Below, piece by piece: positions 21,744-36,600 of a DNA stretch of 64,000 nt. Both the position numbers and the translations under genes were made by a program. The notes below the pieces were generated by a model. It did no database searches, was not told the origin of the DNA, and was given only the letters and a program-made list of their open reading frames with translations. This DNA is from Diploscapter coronatus (taxonomy: Eukaryota > Nematoda > Chromadorea > Rhabditida > Rhabditidae), in assembly GCA_964036155.1 (NCBI GenBank), contig OZ038423.1:44221249-44285248 (forward strand), in the 5' to 3' direction. Position 1 is the stretch's first letter, and each line of letters starts with the position of its first letter.

Positions 21744-24420
21744 GGTTAACTCGAAATTTACAAAAAATCAGGAACTAACAACGAACTTACTAATTTTTGA
21801 AGGAGATTTGAAAACTTAAGATTTTTTAAGGCCACTTTTCAAAAATATGTTTATTTTTAATCATTTTTACCTAATGCCCTTTAAGGATGGGGAATTTGTA
21901 TGTGTAAATTTCTTTATAATTTTAGTGTTCCTTTTAAAAAAATCTCAAGTTTTCGAAATCTCTGAAAATCTACGCTTGATAGTCAAGCAGTGAAAATCAA
22001 AAATCATCCTATCTTCTTTCGAGAAATTCAAAATTTATCGTATCTATCGACTATTTATAACTCTTCTAGCTAGAATACGGTAGATTTTGAAAACTCCAAT
22101 TTTTAAATTTATTGAAATTCCCTAAAATTTGATGCTCCCCTCACGCAACCTATTAATTTTCTCATTAACGTATCTCCGAATTGTTTTTTTTTCTTCAAAA
22201 ATCAACATTCTTTTCTTGTGTTTCAAAAATTCTGTTTCTAAGTCACTGTACTATTATTGTGCTAAAATATTTGAAATTTGATGGCTTAACGCTTTGTATA
22301 CCGCTATATGCTAATGATAATTTATGAAATTTTGATAACATCGAAAATATGAAGCGTTTTCTGAAAATTCTTTCAAAACTTCGAAAAGTGATTTTTATAG
22401 AATTTCGAATTTCTAGAAAATAAAAAAAATTATAGATTTCACTTTCCTGAAAATTTAAAACTTCTTGTCTTTGAATCATCGAAATTGTATATCCAAAAAC
22501 TCTAACACGGTCTTTTTTTATGAAATGTCCCAACATATCTAAATTTGAATTTTATTGATTCTGAAAACATCTAATATTTGAGGGGAATATCTATCAAAAA
22601 TTTTACCTTATTTTATTAGTAGCTTATTTTTCTTAAGATTTTCGCATTCCTAGTTAAGTTTGTCGTAGTTTAGTCTTATTTTAGAGTTCCTTATTTTTAA
22701 TTGTTTTTGTTTAGACATCATTTTATAATGACTAGTTTTATTGTTTTGAAATTTTCTAGAGCAATTATTATTGATTTTAAGGTTTCTTTTTTATTGCAAT
22801 CATTATTTAATCCTTTTATCATTTCATGAAATTCTCTCTCAACTATTAATTATGAGTTTATATCTGCCGGTAGATTTTAAAAATTCTGTTATTTTCTTCC
22901 CCTTCAAACACATGGACAAACTTACTTGTACCTAACTTTTTAGGCTAAAAACTAAAGAAAATTTCCAATTTTTAACCTAGAAAGTTCAAAATTTACGTGA
23001 CAATATCATCATCTTGTTCAACATTTTCGTTTTCATACAATTTGAGTCGCGAGTATCGCTGAATTTGCAATTTTTCAAGCGACCACTATTTTTGGAATTT
23101 GAATAAGGCCCTTTCACAAGAACAGATGCCTTTTTGCTCGTAAAATCGGACAGAAATACGCGTTATACTATTTCGCATTCAAGGTTTTATCACCGTAACG
23201 ACTTTCAGCGACATTCACGATTCAAAAATCCAATGATTGTTTTCGTCCAAACGCCATTTTCTCCGCGCAATCGTTATTTTATTGATTTTCCCACAACTTT
23301 ATTGATTTTGTTCGAATTTTCTCGCCAAAATTGGCCTGTTCAAAATTAAACGTCCCTCCTGTTTTAATTTTATCTCAAGTTCTCTGTCAATTCATTGTCA
23401 CTTCTTCGATTTTCCCTAATTCTTATCAAATTTATCTCCATTGCCATTTACATCAATTTATCGATTTTTTCATTTTTTTGAAAATAAAGTTAATGTAATT
23501 TTCTACTGAAAAAGTGCGAGAATGTACGCAAGGTGGTTGTGCTTTTCAGCTTATTTCTACTTGCTTTTAACCGTTTTTCCGCTCAACGTTTATGAAAAGA
23601 CATTTAGTTTTTCCCAAATTTTTGTTAAAAATTTCTTTAAAATACTTCACTTTCATTCAATTTTCTTTAAGAAAATTCTCCCAAAAATCGTAAAATTTCC
23701 GAAATTTTGATGAGCGGCAACTCCTCCAGAGAAAATTTGAGCAGATGGTTGACATCTGGACCGATTCTAGTCGTTTCAAGTCCGGTGGCAAAAACCTCGC
23801 GGTCAAAAAACGCGAGAATCAATAATAGTTCGACGATTTTGCGACTTGTCAATCAAAAATGCGCAGGTTCGTGTGCAATTTCGATGCTTTGATCATTCAA
23901 AATCGTTCAGATATGTTTCTAGTTTTGAAAGGCCAACTTTTACTCTTCTTCTAGTGATTCGATGCTTTGTGGGTATACAAATTTATCATTTCTAAAAATA
24001 TTTAATTAAAAATTTCCCGATTTTTTTCTCAAAAAGGTGATAAAAAATTCGATTTTCCTGAATTTTTGAGAATTCTTCGAAAAATAGACAAATAATTGCC
24101 TTTCCCGCGATATCTTTCCAATCAAGTGATTATTATCGTTATCGATAAGCCCTGAGAGAGTGCAGTTAAGAACACTCGTCGGCTTTCTTTTGACTGGTTT
24201 AAAGTCCGCAAAAAACCCGTTCTTTATCCATTTTCCCCGAAAGTGATAAATTTTGATGTCCAGTGAAAAAATTGTGTCGAGACCGTTTTCTATAACACGC
24301 ACTATTTTACGGGCATTTTTGTTTGAAAGTGAACGGTCGTGATTAATGCAAATTCAAAGCAAAACATCGTGCCGAAGGGTTTTGTTTGTTCTCAGTCCCT
24401 TTTTCTCGTCTTTCACCAAA

Positions 24421-24478
24421 ATGCGCCAATCGTATAGTTTGGTGCACCAACATTTATCCCTTTTACTCGATGGCGCAT
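24421..24478. promoter_or_regulatory. dyad-symmetric sequence upstream of mtm-5
   Basis: A perfect 12-base palindrome TTGGTGCACCAA (24439-24450) sits between the outer near-complementary elements ATGCGCCAATCG (24421-24432) and CGATGGCGCAT (24468-24478). It lies about 200 bases upstream of the start codon and could be a binding site for a dimeric regulator; this is speculative. Confidence 0.3.
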
Positions 24479-24674
24479 TTTTTATTTCAAATTCTATTTT
24501 TTCATCGAGCGGCTAAATTCGAGATTGAAATCTTGAAACGTTCTTTCTAATTCTTAGTTCTCTCGCTTTTTATTACTTGTTTTGGGGTGTATCGATTCTC
24601 GAAAGTTGACTAATTTTGTTAGTTTAGAGATGGTCTAGTTGGTTTGTTGTGAATCATCCAAAGAAGGCGTCAAA

Positions 24675-27600
24675 ATGTCGACCAGCCGAGAAACCACACC
24701 GCAGGTATTTTTTCCAAGATTATCGAGAAAAAAAAAGATTTCTTAAATAATTGTTTCATTCAACTTTTTCTTGTAATACCTAGTAAAACGTTTTCTATAG
24801 TCGTAATTACCCCCGATTGATAGTTTTGATGCAAGAAAAACTTTGATAAGAACGATCTCAGGGTAGAAAATAGAACGCGATATTTCTGTCGTTCAAAACA
24901 ACTTTTGATCTGTGAGTTTCGACTGGTTTTCCTGAAAATTACTATGAATCGACTTATTATTTTGCCGATAAATGGACAGGTAAATTTTTTTTAGATCGAT
25001 TTCAAAATTTTTCGAAAAACGATCAAGCTTTCTTTAGAGTTTTTTTTACGCGACATGCTTCAAATTAAAATTTTCATTTTTTTCGACTTTTGCGATAAGT
25101 TTGAAATTTTCGATAAGAAATTCTAGTTTTCTATAAAGGCAGTAATCGTTTTGGAGGCAGTCTATATTCAAACTCATATTTTGATCAGAATTTTGAATAG
25201 ATCCTCCACTTATCCCTCATAAAGTGCGTTAAGAACCTTCATTTTGTCATTTCCCACTTCTCGCCTCTTGAAAGGTCTTCGAAAGTAAGTCAGTTGAAAA
25301 GTCGGCTAGTCATTCTTGCAAAATTTCGCTGTGATTCATTGAATTTCCGACAAATGCTACGGAGAACTTTACTTTATCGACTAGAGGTTAAAAAGCTTTA
25401 TTATTCCTATAAAAATGATCTCTTTTCAGGATTCTGACCTCTCCTCCTCCGTCCAGCCTCAACGACTCGTCGACTATTTCGCCGTGCTCGACTATGATCA
25501 ATCTCAGATTCGTGAGTTTTTGAAACTCTAAATTTTCCGAAAATATCAAACAAGTTTCAATTTTGGTTTAAAAAAACGTAAAGATCACCATTTCGATAAA
25601 TAGTTGCGAATTTATTTTCGGATAGGGGAATTACAGAATGTATGAAGTTTTGACATTTGTTCAGGTACGGGCACAGGCAGTGGCGTCGTCTCGAGCCGAT
25701 TTCCAGAAAACGATTGGACCGATTTGCCATTCTCCCACAGTCTGCAGGCTGTAAGTTTTTCCCTTCTTTCAAGAATTGATTACTTCGTGAAGGATGAAAA
25801 ATTTCTAATAAATAAATCCCTAATGTTACCGCCTAATTTTCAAAATGAATTCGTTTTTCTTCTTCGACAATTATGATGACATTTTTAGTTTGCCGCCCCA
25901 GAGGGATGGACTCTTCAAGGCGAATGGCGACCGTCCACGTATTTCGTGTGCACGCTCACCGATCTGATGGGCGCACATCAGTACGCTTGCTGTTTGAGAG
26001 TTGGTTTATTTTTTTTGCAATTGATATTCCGAATAATTCATCCACATATTTATTTATTAGAGTTCGATTTTTTATTCTTATCTAAAATTTCGGCTCTATC
26101 AATTCATTGTTTTTTTTCTAAAGATTTCGAATTTACTTAAATATTGACAATATATGTTTTCTCTTGGTTATTCATTTTGTTTTCTGAAACATAATTGAAA
26201 ATTTAGGTCTACGAGGCGTGTGACATGACGGAGTTCTCTACGGACGACTTGTACGATCCTAACGTGCAGCTCTACAAGTCGAGAGTTTTCGTAATCCTGT
26301 CCAGACATCCATATTTTGATATTTTCCGGGTAATTTTATGTTTTTATTCTACTTTTTAGATTTAGCTTTATTTTTTTGTCAAAACTTTTATCATCAGAGG
26401 TGCCTCAACGTGCTCTACGAAACAATTCAAACCGACTCAAATTCGGCCGAAACTATGATAGCGACTCTGGTCAGCACTCAATTTTTGCCTAGGTAAAGTT
26501 TTTTAAAAGAATATTTATATTTTAACTCAGAGAAATTCGACAAATTGCTATGTTCAATATTCTTTCAAGACTATTTTCTAAGACCAAGTAGAAGTAAAAT
26601 CTCTGGAATTCTTTTTGAACTTTTGATATTTTTAATCTTGAACTGTATTGAATTATTCTTTCGCCATTTTATAAAACATTTTTAAACTATTAAGAATGAA
26701 AGCTATGAGGTTTTTATTCTCAGCAACCCAACAATCGTATCCCTGGGCAAGGAGCGATTCAGCGTGCGACCTCTCGAGCAGCCCACTATTCCTCTGACTT
26801 CTGACCGAGTTTGTGCGCTCATGAGGAGTTTAGGTTGGTTTTTTTTTGTTTATTTTTATTTTTAGAAAGCTTTACTTTTCGGAAAGCAATAAAAATGTTA
26901 TTTCATAGTGGGTAAATTAACAATATTTTGATGGAAAGTCCCATTTTTAAAATCTTTTTTATTTAAAAAAAAAAAGTTTCAGGCTCAATCCACAACCTTT
27001 TAACTCTCTTAAGAGCCGTCCTGTGCGATCAGAAAATCATCCTCCATTCCAGTTCGCTGAGTCAATTGAGTGATGCTGGTAATTTCTTATTTTTATCCTT
27101 TGAAAATTATATAAGTTACAAAAATTTTCAAGAATTGATTTTAAAAGAATCATTTTATTAACGCGCGAATCAGACGGTTTAGAATCTTAGTTTAAAAATG
27201 ACAAAATCGAAAATGCTAGCGATATTTTTAATAAGCTTCAGAAATCTTGTGTTATTTGTAAATTTACTTGATCTATTGGTTGATGTCTCGTGTGTATTGA
27301 ATTTGAGTAGAAGAAAGTTGTGGCATTTTTCAGGCTACGCGATTCGCGCCCTTCTTTATCCCCTCGAATACACGTACACGTTCGTCTCGGTGCTGCCCGA
27401 AGGGCTCTACGAATATCTCGAAAGTCCCACACCGTATCTGATGGGCGTCGTGTCGAGCGGGGTTGAGCAGGTCAATTTTCAGAATAATTGAAAAATTATT
27501 TGGATATGATTCAAAATGTTCCATAGGAAGAATGAAACATGAATTTGATCATCTCGTCGGGCTGTCTCAATATCAAGATAGCGAAAATGAGCGAATTCTT

Positions 27601-30600
27601 ATCAAAATTTCTTTTCAATTTCTTTGAGTACGTTTCAAAATTTCTGAAAACACTGGTAAACTTAGAAAATCGATTTTTCCTTACGTTTTTTCTCCTTGAA
27701 AATTCTAATTGATAGAAATTTCATCGAATATGTTCAAGAGTTTAATAAATATTTTCGAAAATTAACAATTCCGATGGCACTATTAAGTTCTAAATTATAA
27801 AAAAAAAATAGCGTAAAAAATCGTCTTTTCCAGATTCCCCCGTGCGAGGCGATTCTGGTAGATTTGGACATTGGTGAAATCCGCATTCCCTCTTCGGTGA
27901 TTATGCACCAATTGCCAGAGCCGTTCGGGAACAGACTTATCGTCAGACTCCAAATGGTCCTCAATGCGGACAGATGCAACGCCGATCTCGCCGATCCGCC
28001 TCCAAAGGTTCGATTTTTCAAATTCTTATGTTTTGAGAACTCTTTCACATTTTTAAGCACTTTATAGCATTTTTAAAGCAGCTAGTGATTTTAAGAAGTT
28101 TTGAATCTTTGTTTAGTTGTATGCTATACATTACACAGAATATTTAATCTCTTCTGAACTATACTTACTAAATTTATTTGAAACTTATCTCTAACATTTT
28201 CAACATTCGACCCTGAAAGTTCCAATTTCGATGAAATTTAAAATAGGGCATCTGAAAACAAACCAATGCTATCGTAGGTATCTTATGACTTGTGAGTTTA
28301 TTTGAAACATTTGAAATTTTATTTTTTTCAGATGCCACCCCGCGACTCGTTCCAATTGGACAAGGCAATTCGAGCCTGTTTCCTGATGTTCTTCGCCGAA
28401 ATTTTCTACGACTACAGGGTCGCTCTCGAATTGGTCAGGCTGCATAGACGGTGATTTTTTTATTTTTGAAAAAAGGTTTCAAAATTTTTTAAATCTTTGA
28501 ATTTTACTAGGTTCACTAAGAATTTTCATTTCATTCTTTGTTTTAATTTTGGAAATTTCAAGGTTTCGACGAACCCTGAAAGATTCGATTTCTTTCGAAT
28601 TTCACTGAAGTTGTATGCATCCATTTATTTAAATATCTTCATTTTTATCTATGCTTCAAAAACTTGTGTGGATACTAGAAGGGAATTATCTTCAATTATG
28701 TAGGGGTATTCGAACTAATAAAAATCTCCAAATTTGATACTTTCAGACCCCTGATCGTATTCCACAAATCGGCTTTTATGGGCTTGAGGCAATTGTCATC
28801 GTCTCTTCTGCATCAGCTAATTGACGGCCAAATGTTCCAGGTGTTCATCTCCACAAGGGGACTCCCGTACCGGCAATGCGACATTTTTGATACGGTAGGA
28901 AAATTTTGTAATTAATAAAGAAAGATGCTATAAGGATCGGTATCGGTTTAAAAAATATTTGAATAATCTATGAGATTTGATGAAATTTATCTACAAATTA
29001 TCGATTTTTGAATTTAATTTCATTAATCCAGCTGAACAATCAAAATTGAAGATTTTCAATTTGTATTCACTTTCTTTTGAAATATGTTCAAAATTCGTGT
29101 TTTTCAGATAGTCTGTCAAGCTACAGTGGCGCCATTCGATCGGGAAGAAGAGCGAATTGAGGAATTGGCGAAAAAGTTGGCGGATAATGTAAGGCACAGA
29201 TCAGAATTTTTGCAGAAAAAGAACGCTGGAAAATTAAAAAATTTTTAAATCGGAATATTTTGAAATTTTCAGGAACGTCAAGAATACGTCGCGCCCTCCC
29301 ACAACCAGTCAGGAAGTCAAGCGATAAATTGGCGAGCCACCAAACCGATTACCGTAATCGAGCAGACGAAGAAATACGACGTGGTACTCGATGGTGAAAA
29401 GGTAAGATTCTTGGCTTTCGAATTTTTGTATTAGCTTCAAGTTTTTTCCATAGAGTAATGAAAGAATTATTATGAGGCTACATCTTGATATGCAAACCAT
29501 TACCCGAAAAGTGTTTTCTAAGTGAACATCGGCGAGTTTAACACTTTTGATAAGTTAATAATACGAAAACTTCTACAGCAAAGTCTCAGCTTTGCACTAT
29601 TTTGGCAAAAACTGAAATTTTATAAGTTTATTTTTCAGATCAACAAAGTGATCAACGAGAATCTATCGAAATGGGTCGAAATCGAACCCTCAAATTCGGG
29701 AAAAAAGCGAATTGTTCCGGTCAGACAACAAACGATGAAAATCGTGAATGCAGAGGAGAAGTTGGGTGCTAGCAGTAGAAGATTGCAGGTACTTTTTCTT
29801 TCAAAAACACTTTTATTTTTCAATATCTCAAAAAAATGTAGCATTTTCGAGTTTTTGCTTAAAATACTAAGTTATTGAATTGCAAAAATACAATCATATT
29901 TCCAGGTTCTCTCCACTTTCCTGGATCGGGTTTTCGAGAACAAGCTTACCGAAGCGATGAGAATGCTTTGCGCGGTCGAGGCTTCTTTGAGGTTATTTTC
30001 AAAATTAATCGATTTTTTCAAATTCTTTATTTTTTTATTTTCCAGATCCGTCGATATGCGAGTCGCCCTGTGCCGTCTGCTCTCTGACGCGGCAGTCCCG
30101 GTAACTAAAGCCACTCTGAGCCCGCCCCAATTCGAGCTGATTATTCGATTGATGAACACTGCGCTGGATGTAGGTTTCAAATTATATATACCTGACTTCT
30201 ATAATACAATATAATGCTTGGGTTCATTTTATCATTAGTTATTTAGGGCGCGCTCATACTAAGAGAACAAAAACGAAGAGTGCATGCAGATGTAGAGAGG
30301 AAGAGAAAAGTGCTCTCTCCGTTTTTCGTTTTCTTAGTATGAACGCACCCTTAGAAATGTAATATTTCATAAAAAAAATATTCTTGAAAATAGCGGAAAT
30401 GGGTCTCAAGAAACGAGATAATGATTCATTCTGTCAATCCGATGATGATATCGTCTTTTTATCAGAAGTTTAAAATAAACCTTTCTCGTTTAGTAAAGAA
30501 AATGGGATTTTCTATTAGAAATTTGATGTAGGCTTCAATTTTTCCCAACCATATTTTCAATTTCTATAAAGTCGATGAGCATTCTACCCTGACATATTCT

Positions 30601-33600
30601 TATGAAAATTATTTTGTTTCCAGCAAGAATCCGAAGAGGACGAGTACGGTATTTCCTATGCGTGTCTGCATCTGTCGAATTTGTACTGTCGGAGGCTATC
30701 CCAAGGCGCTCACCAATTCGCCTACACCTGCATTCAGGATCACGAGATTTGGAAGAATCAGGTACCTTATTTTAAAACCGAGTTTTTTGAAATTTGTATT
30801 TTTGAAAAGAAAAATAAAATAGTAATTTTTTCAGAGGTTCTGGGAGGCGGCATTTTTCCACGACATCCATGAACAGTTGAGGCGACAGTACGGCAATTTG
30901 GAGGCCGGTGACCGAGCCCTGACCGGCAACTGCAAAGACAACATGTGGAATTTGATTGAGGTGAGAATGGTTTTTTAAATTTTTACAATGCTATAGGTCG
31001 AATAGTTTCTTTTTTTTATTTAATGAAAATTTTGAATTTATTTACCTCGAAAAATGCAGCAAATATTTATATCATTTCGAAATCAAGTATTTAATATAGT
31101 TTATTGAAACTTTTTTTTACTTTTTTCAAACTATCCTATCGAACCAGCAACATTCATTTCATTGCCATTTCACTTAGACGTTTCTGGGATTTAAGATGAT
31201 TTTAACTGTTCTTTCAGGAGCCAACTGCAATGTCCGCGGCCGCTTCGCGTCTCGCGTCGATCAAAGAAATGAGCGAGGAAGAATTGAATCGGTGCGAATC
31301 GGAGGAAGAATCCATCGTTTATGGACAGGTGAAATTCATGAATCTTTTATATTGCTTCAGTTTTGCTAGATCTGATATTAAACAAATTTTTGTTGAATTC
31401 CACTCTAGATTTGATATCTGAAGCTTTTCATGGAAATTTTGTTCCTTAATTTTATTATTTTTTTCAAATTTATACTAATTTCTTTAATTTCAGGCCAAAC
31501 ACTACATAAATCTAATGGTCTATTTGCGCGTGCCTTTAGACCCCTCAAGATTAAGAAGAATCGATAAAAATGTGCTAGAGAACAATCATCGAAACGCGGT
31601 GCAACAGCAGATGAGAAATGGCTCATTTGACGGCTCGGACGCGGAATCGGGCTTCATCGAAAACGTCAACGATGGTGACCTTGGTGCAGTGGTAAGTCTC
31701 TGGAATTTACTCTTTACAAAATACATATTTTAAAAATGATTTCTTTAAATTATGAATTGTGCAAAACCATCTTGCTCAATTTAGGATGGAATTTTTTTTA
31801 TCTTTTCGAAACTTACCCAATTTTTAGAAAGATCAGTTTTCAGATAGTGGCCTGGATTTGTCGCCTAACGGATCAGATCTGTTCGGCGGCCAGCTTAAAT
31901 CCAGGAGCGATCGATCGACTGACCGCGAACATTCCCGGCTTCGTTGCGGCTCACATCGACAACCTCGAGCAGGTCTACATGGAGAGTCTCAAAATCACAC
32001 CACCTTTGAAGGTAGATATCAACAATTTTGTAATGACGACACAGTCATCGTATCAGTAGTAAACGCCTAAAATCAGCTAGATTTCAAAATTTGGGAGATT
32101 TATGACAGATTTTTGTATGATTAAAATTAATGGTGCTTTTATTATCTCAAACTAAATTTCCCAATTTTAGAAATAATTAGTTTTTCTTTGAAAATTGCTC
32201 GGCATGCTCCATATGAGAGCCATACAGGAATTGGCCAGGAGATAAAATAACAAATTCAGACCAAACTCCTCTCGCCGATTTTGCTGAGGCCCACCGAGAA
32301 AGTGACGATCGGCGGTCTTCGGTGCGTTTTGTTCGGAGATCCGCGATTTTCGTCGACCGTGAATCTGAACGACTCGGCAGATTTGAGACCTGTCTATTTG
32401 CCTGCAGAAGGAGCGATTTTCCTCACGAACTACCGCATTATCTTCAAAGGCAGGCCGGTAAATCCGTACTATGCAGAGGAATTGGTGATTAGATCAGGTA
32501 GGAATGATTTTCTTATGTTTCAAATTAATTTTTAAATGTATTTACTAGTAATTGATAAAAACGCATTGGAGCTGTTTGAATATTTTCTATAATTTTACAA
32601 AACTTAGATTACAAACATCCTTTATAAAATATGAGGGGCGTTCTCTTTTAATTCGAATAATCATTCACCATACCGTGTCAATAATTACATTGAAAACACG
32701 ATTTGTCAGACATTTTTCTAGGTTTTAGAAGATCTGATTTTTCAGGTTTCAAAAATGATGTATATTGAATTTTAAGTGCCAATAATGTCTGTGGTGAAGG
32801 ATAAGCTGGTTTCCGACGTATGCATGCGGTCGTCTGGAGTGCTCGACGGGCTGAATGCGAAGATGGCCAATGGATTGCACGACTGCGTCCAGATCAGAAC
32901 CAGCTGCTTCCGACTACTTAATATTGCCTTCGATGAGGATGTCACCAAAGAGCAGGTTGCATTTTTTTTTTTTATAATTTCAAAAGAGTAGCTTGATAGG
33001 CTTCAAATTTTCTTCAAGATAATAGTTTCTTTCGATTTAGTAGTTTTGATAGCTAAAGTCCAATTTTGAGGGTTATTCAGGTTTTTCTGTAGGCTATAGA
33101 AGTTAGACTTCAAATCTTCGTAAAATCGTTTGTTTTCTGATCATATGATTTGTGCTGACATCTATCGATATTCGAAAATCTTAGGTCGATGAACTTCTGA
33201 AAGCGCTCTCCGCCGCCCGTTGGCCAACTACTTTGCCATCTTCCCTTTTCGCATTTGCATCCGTCGCACACGTTTTCCAATCAACTTTGCCGCCTCAAAA
33301 AGTCAAATATAGTACGATCCGGGATATCAAGAAGAGCATTGTCAAGCAGATTCCAAAACGGGGTATTTTGCATCTTTTTTTTTCTCGATATTCTAATTTC
33401 CTTATATATTTTTTCTAAAGATTGAATTACTATTTTTATCTTAAAAAAGGATTATTGTTGATCTTATAGATTTTTGAAATTTGAAAATATTTATTTTTTT
33501 AAAAAAAGTTTCAGCCTCCCCACTCACTAGACGAATCGGCTCTGACAAGTCGTTGAACGCGATTCTGCCGAACCAAACGCGCAAAGCCCTGACCATCAAC

Positions 33601-36600
33601 CCGAATGATTCGCTCAGCAATCAATCCGATTACTTGGATATTTTGACCGGTATTTTTTCTTTTTTAAATTACCCCTTGGGTAAACCCAGATCAAATTGAT
33701 AGAGAATTCCTGAATTGCGAGAACTTTTGAACCATTTTAAAATGTTTCTCTCTTGGATAGAACTTATCAATGACAAACTATTTTTGTACAAAATGCTGAA
33801 AATTCTGCAACTTATTTGGAGTTTTCTTATGTATCTAAAAATAGCAATATCGAGAGACTATTATGCTCCTTCAAAATTTACGTTTTAAATAGCCATTTTG
33901 AAGCATATCTTAAGAATTCAAGATATGAAAGTCATTATTTATTTAGACGGAACCTCGACGATCATCAACCCTTTGGCGAGTTCGGATTTGCATCGGAGAC
34001 ACAGTTCGGACTACGAGAGACTGCGACTGAAGGGAACCGAGTCGCTCTTCAGGATCTCGTACGTCAACACCCACTACGATTTGGTCAAGAGGTCGGGCTT
34101 CTTTTTTTTAATCTTTTACACTAAATCCTGCTCATTAACGAAGAATTTTCGCATGCGAAAGATTTTCAAACCTTGGCGAGAGTGTCAACCGCCTATTATC
34201 GTACTTCAATGCTAGACACATTTTATATGCCATTATTTGACTCTTCGCTTTTTTCACGCGGTAAATATATTATCTTTCCTCGTGCTTCAATACGAAAAAT
34301 ACAAAAGAGAAGTGAGAAGGATGCCACGCCGTCTGGAGTATCTTCATCGCGATACACGTATTTTGGGAGTAAGAAGGCATGGCTCGCGTTCGTTAATGAA
34401 CAGGGTCTCGTGTATTTTATATACGATCAATTCTCTCAGCCTATTGATTTTAAGAAAATTCATGAATATAACGAACTTCTGAAAGTTTTTCTCGCATTTT
34501 TAAGAAATTCAAAGACTTTTCCTTGCATAGCTTTCAAGCTTTTTCATTCGTTTTTCAAATCACCAGAAACTGAACATTGATTTCGATCCGTCTTCATAAT
34601 TTCTTTAAATATTAAAACATCTGAAAAATGACATTTTTCTGAAAATGGAACTTTTTAGCTACCCTTCACAGTTCGTGGTGCCCTCTTCGGTAAGCGACGA
34701 TACGTTCGTGAAGATCTGCAAAGGCTTCAAGCACGGACGGATGCCCGTAGTGACGTGGATCAACGAAAATGGGGCCTGTCTCATAAGGGGAAGTGGGTTG
34801 AATAGTGCCACGGTAGTGCAGAAGATCAAAAAGGTAGAATTTTTGGTTTTAAAAATAGGTTTTAAGTCTATAAATTTTGTTTCTGTAATTGAAGCTTAAT
34901 ATGACAAGCGTGAGAAGCCGATTATTAACGTTTTCTTTATCAAATCATTATTCATTCAATTCGATCAGAAGCACCAATGACGATTAATTGAAAGTCTAAA
35001 ATCAAAACGTTTAAAGTTCTATGTTGCAAAATATTCTTAATAAAGATCGTAATATTTCCCTTCGCTAATTTGCGAATTGGGTTTCCTTCATAATTCGAAA
35101 TAAAATAATTAAAAGCGAAAACTCCAGGTTCACGTGTTGCATTCGACGGATTCCGCAAGCGCGGTTGCACACGGCAGTCGATTGACGCTAAACTCGCGGG
35201 AGAGCACGGACACTCCGCCTATGCACAGTGCCGAAATTCAGGTTTATTTTTTTCTATTTTTTATTTTAATTTATAATTTTTCATTTAAAATAGCAACGTT
35301 CTTCTTTAATGTTTATATTTTTGCATAACATGCACATCAGATTGAAAACTCAATCATTACTTGACATGTTCCCTAATTTGAATAATTTTCAAGATACTTT
35401 ATCTAACACATGCATAGGAAAACTTCAATAAGTTGTCATTCATGTAAACCTAACTTTGTTTCAAACATAAAACTAGTATAAATTCTTCGAATTTCAGGAA
35501 AAATACCTCTACTATCTCGCGCAATGTTCTCCGTCAATGAGCTCGACGAGTCTAAATCAAAGTGACAGTCTGACGTCTCTCGGATCGATGCAAAGTTTCG
35601 CCACTCAAGATGGTCAATTTTTTAGATATTAAAAATTATCTTTTTACACTTTTTCTATATCTTTTTAGATTTAAAGAAATTTGTAGCTTTCAAATTTTAG
35701 ACAAGTCAATGACCACCGGAGGCCATGATGGCTCATCGCCGAGTTTGGCCAAGAAATTCGTAAGGAACTCGGTTCAGAGGGCCAGCAATAATGCGTGTAA
35801 GGGTGTTTTTTGCCTCCTCTTGGTTTCAATTCGTTCAAAATGCATTTCAATAGTTAGCTCGTAAAAGAGCAATTCATGATACAATTTTTGAAACCTATTT
35901 ATTTGATAACATTGCTACTTTCGAACTATTTGTTTCAGGCATCGTGGGTATATTGAAACTCAAGTTCAAAATTTTTAGATAAAATTTTCAGCCTCTCTTC
36001 TGGATTCGAGAAAATCACACTCAACGAGTAATTCGTCATACCAGAGGCATCGGAGCACGGGAACCAACTTGAATTTGTCTCTGCTTGAGGCTGGAAGGTA
36101 AATTTATTCTTTTCCAACAATTTTCGAAGGTTATTTCTTTTCAAAAAGCATTAGCGTTATGTAAAAATGCGAAACCTATCAAAATTTATTATTACTTTAA
36201 ATTAAAATTGACTCTCTTCCTATTCCAGAAAGAATCTGTACATTTTCGTGGAGAAACAACACGCCAAATTGCTGAGGGCCGAGTCGAACTTCGAATTCGC
36301 AACGATCAGTTTCCCAACCACTCAGGAAATGAAGGTTATTTTCAAACATCTAAAAATTGAATGTTTCAAAATTGCATAATTTTGGCAATTATTTTTAAAA
36401 ATGTTTCCGAAGTGGAAATATGTTGAAAATGATTTACAATTGTTAAAGAATAATAATACTGCTGATAAAGTTCTCTGAATAAGTTAGTTTCATGGATTCG
36501 ATAAATTCAAATAGTTATTGTGAAATGAATGAGCTATCCAATTGGTATAAAAATAAAAGTAATTTCTTCCAGATAGCCTTCAAAAAAATGTTGAGAGCTG

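Larger units (their letters stand above)
21709..24674. other. intergenic region between hnRNP and mtm-5 genes
   Basis: About 3 kb, AT-rich. AATAAA at 21738-21743, thirty bases after the hnRNP stop, is a likely poly(A) signal. No exon chain was found in the middle. A plus-strand open frame at 23707-23892 has somewhat protein-like Ser/Asn/Arg text but no partner exon. A symmetrical sequence at 24421-24478 lies about 200 bases before the mtm-5 start. TTAGTTTAG near 24618-24627 could be a trans-splice acceptor for mtm-5. Confidence 0.6.

Noticed and set aside
23707..23892. Possible alternative first exon for mtm-5
   Set aside because: The only nearby donor (GCA-G then GTTCGT) gives phase 1, which does not match mtm-5 exon 2 (phase 0), and there is no other partner.
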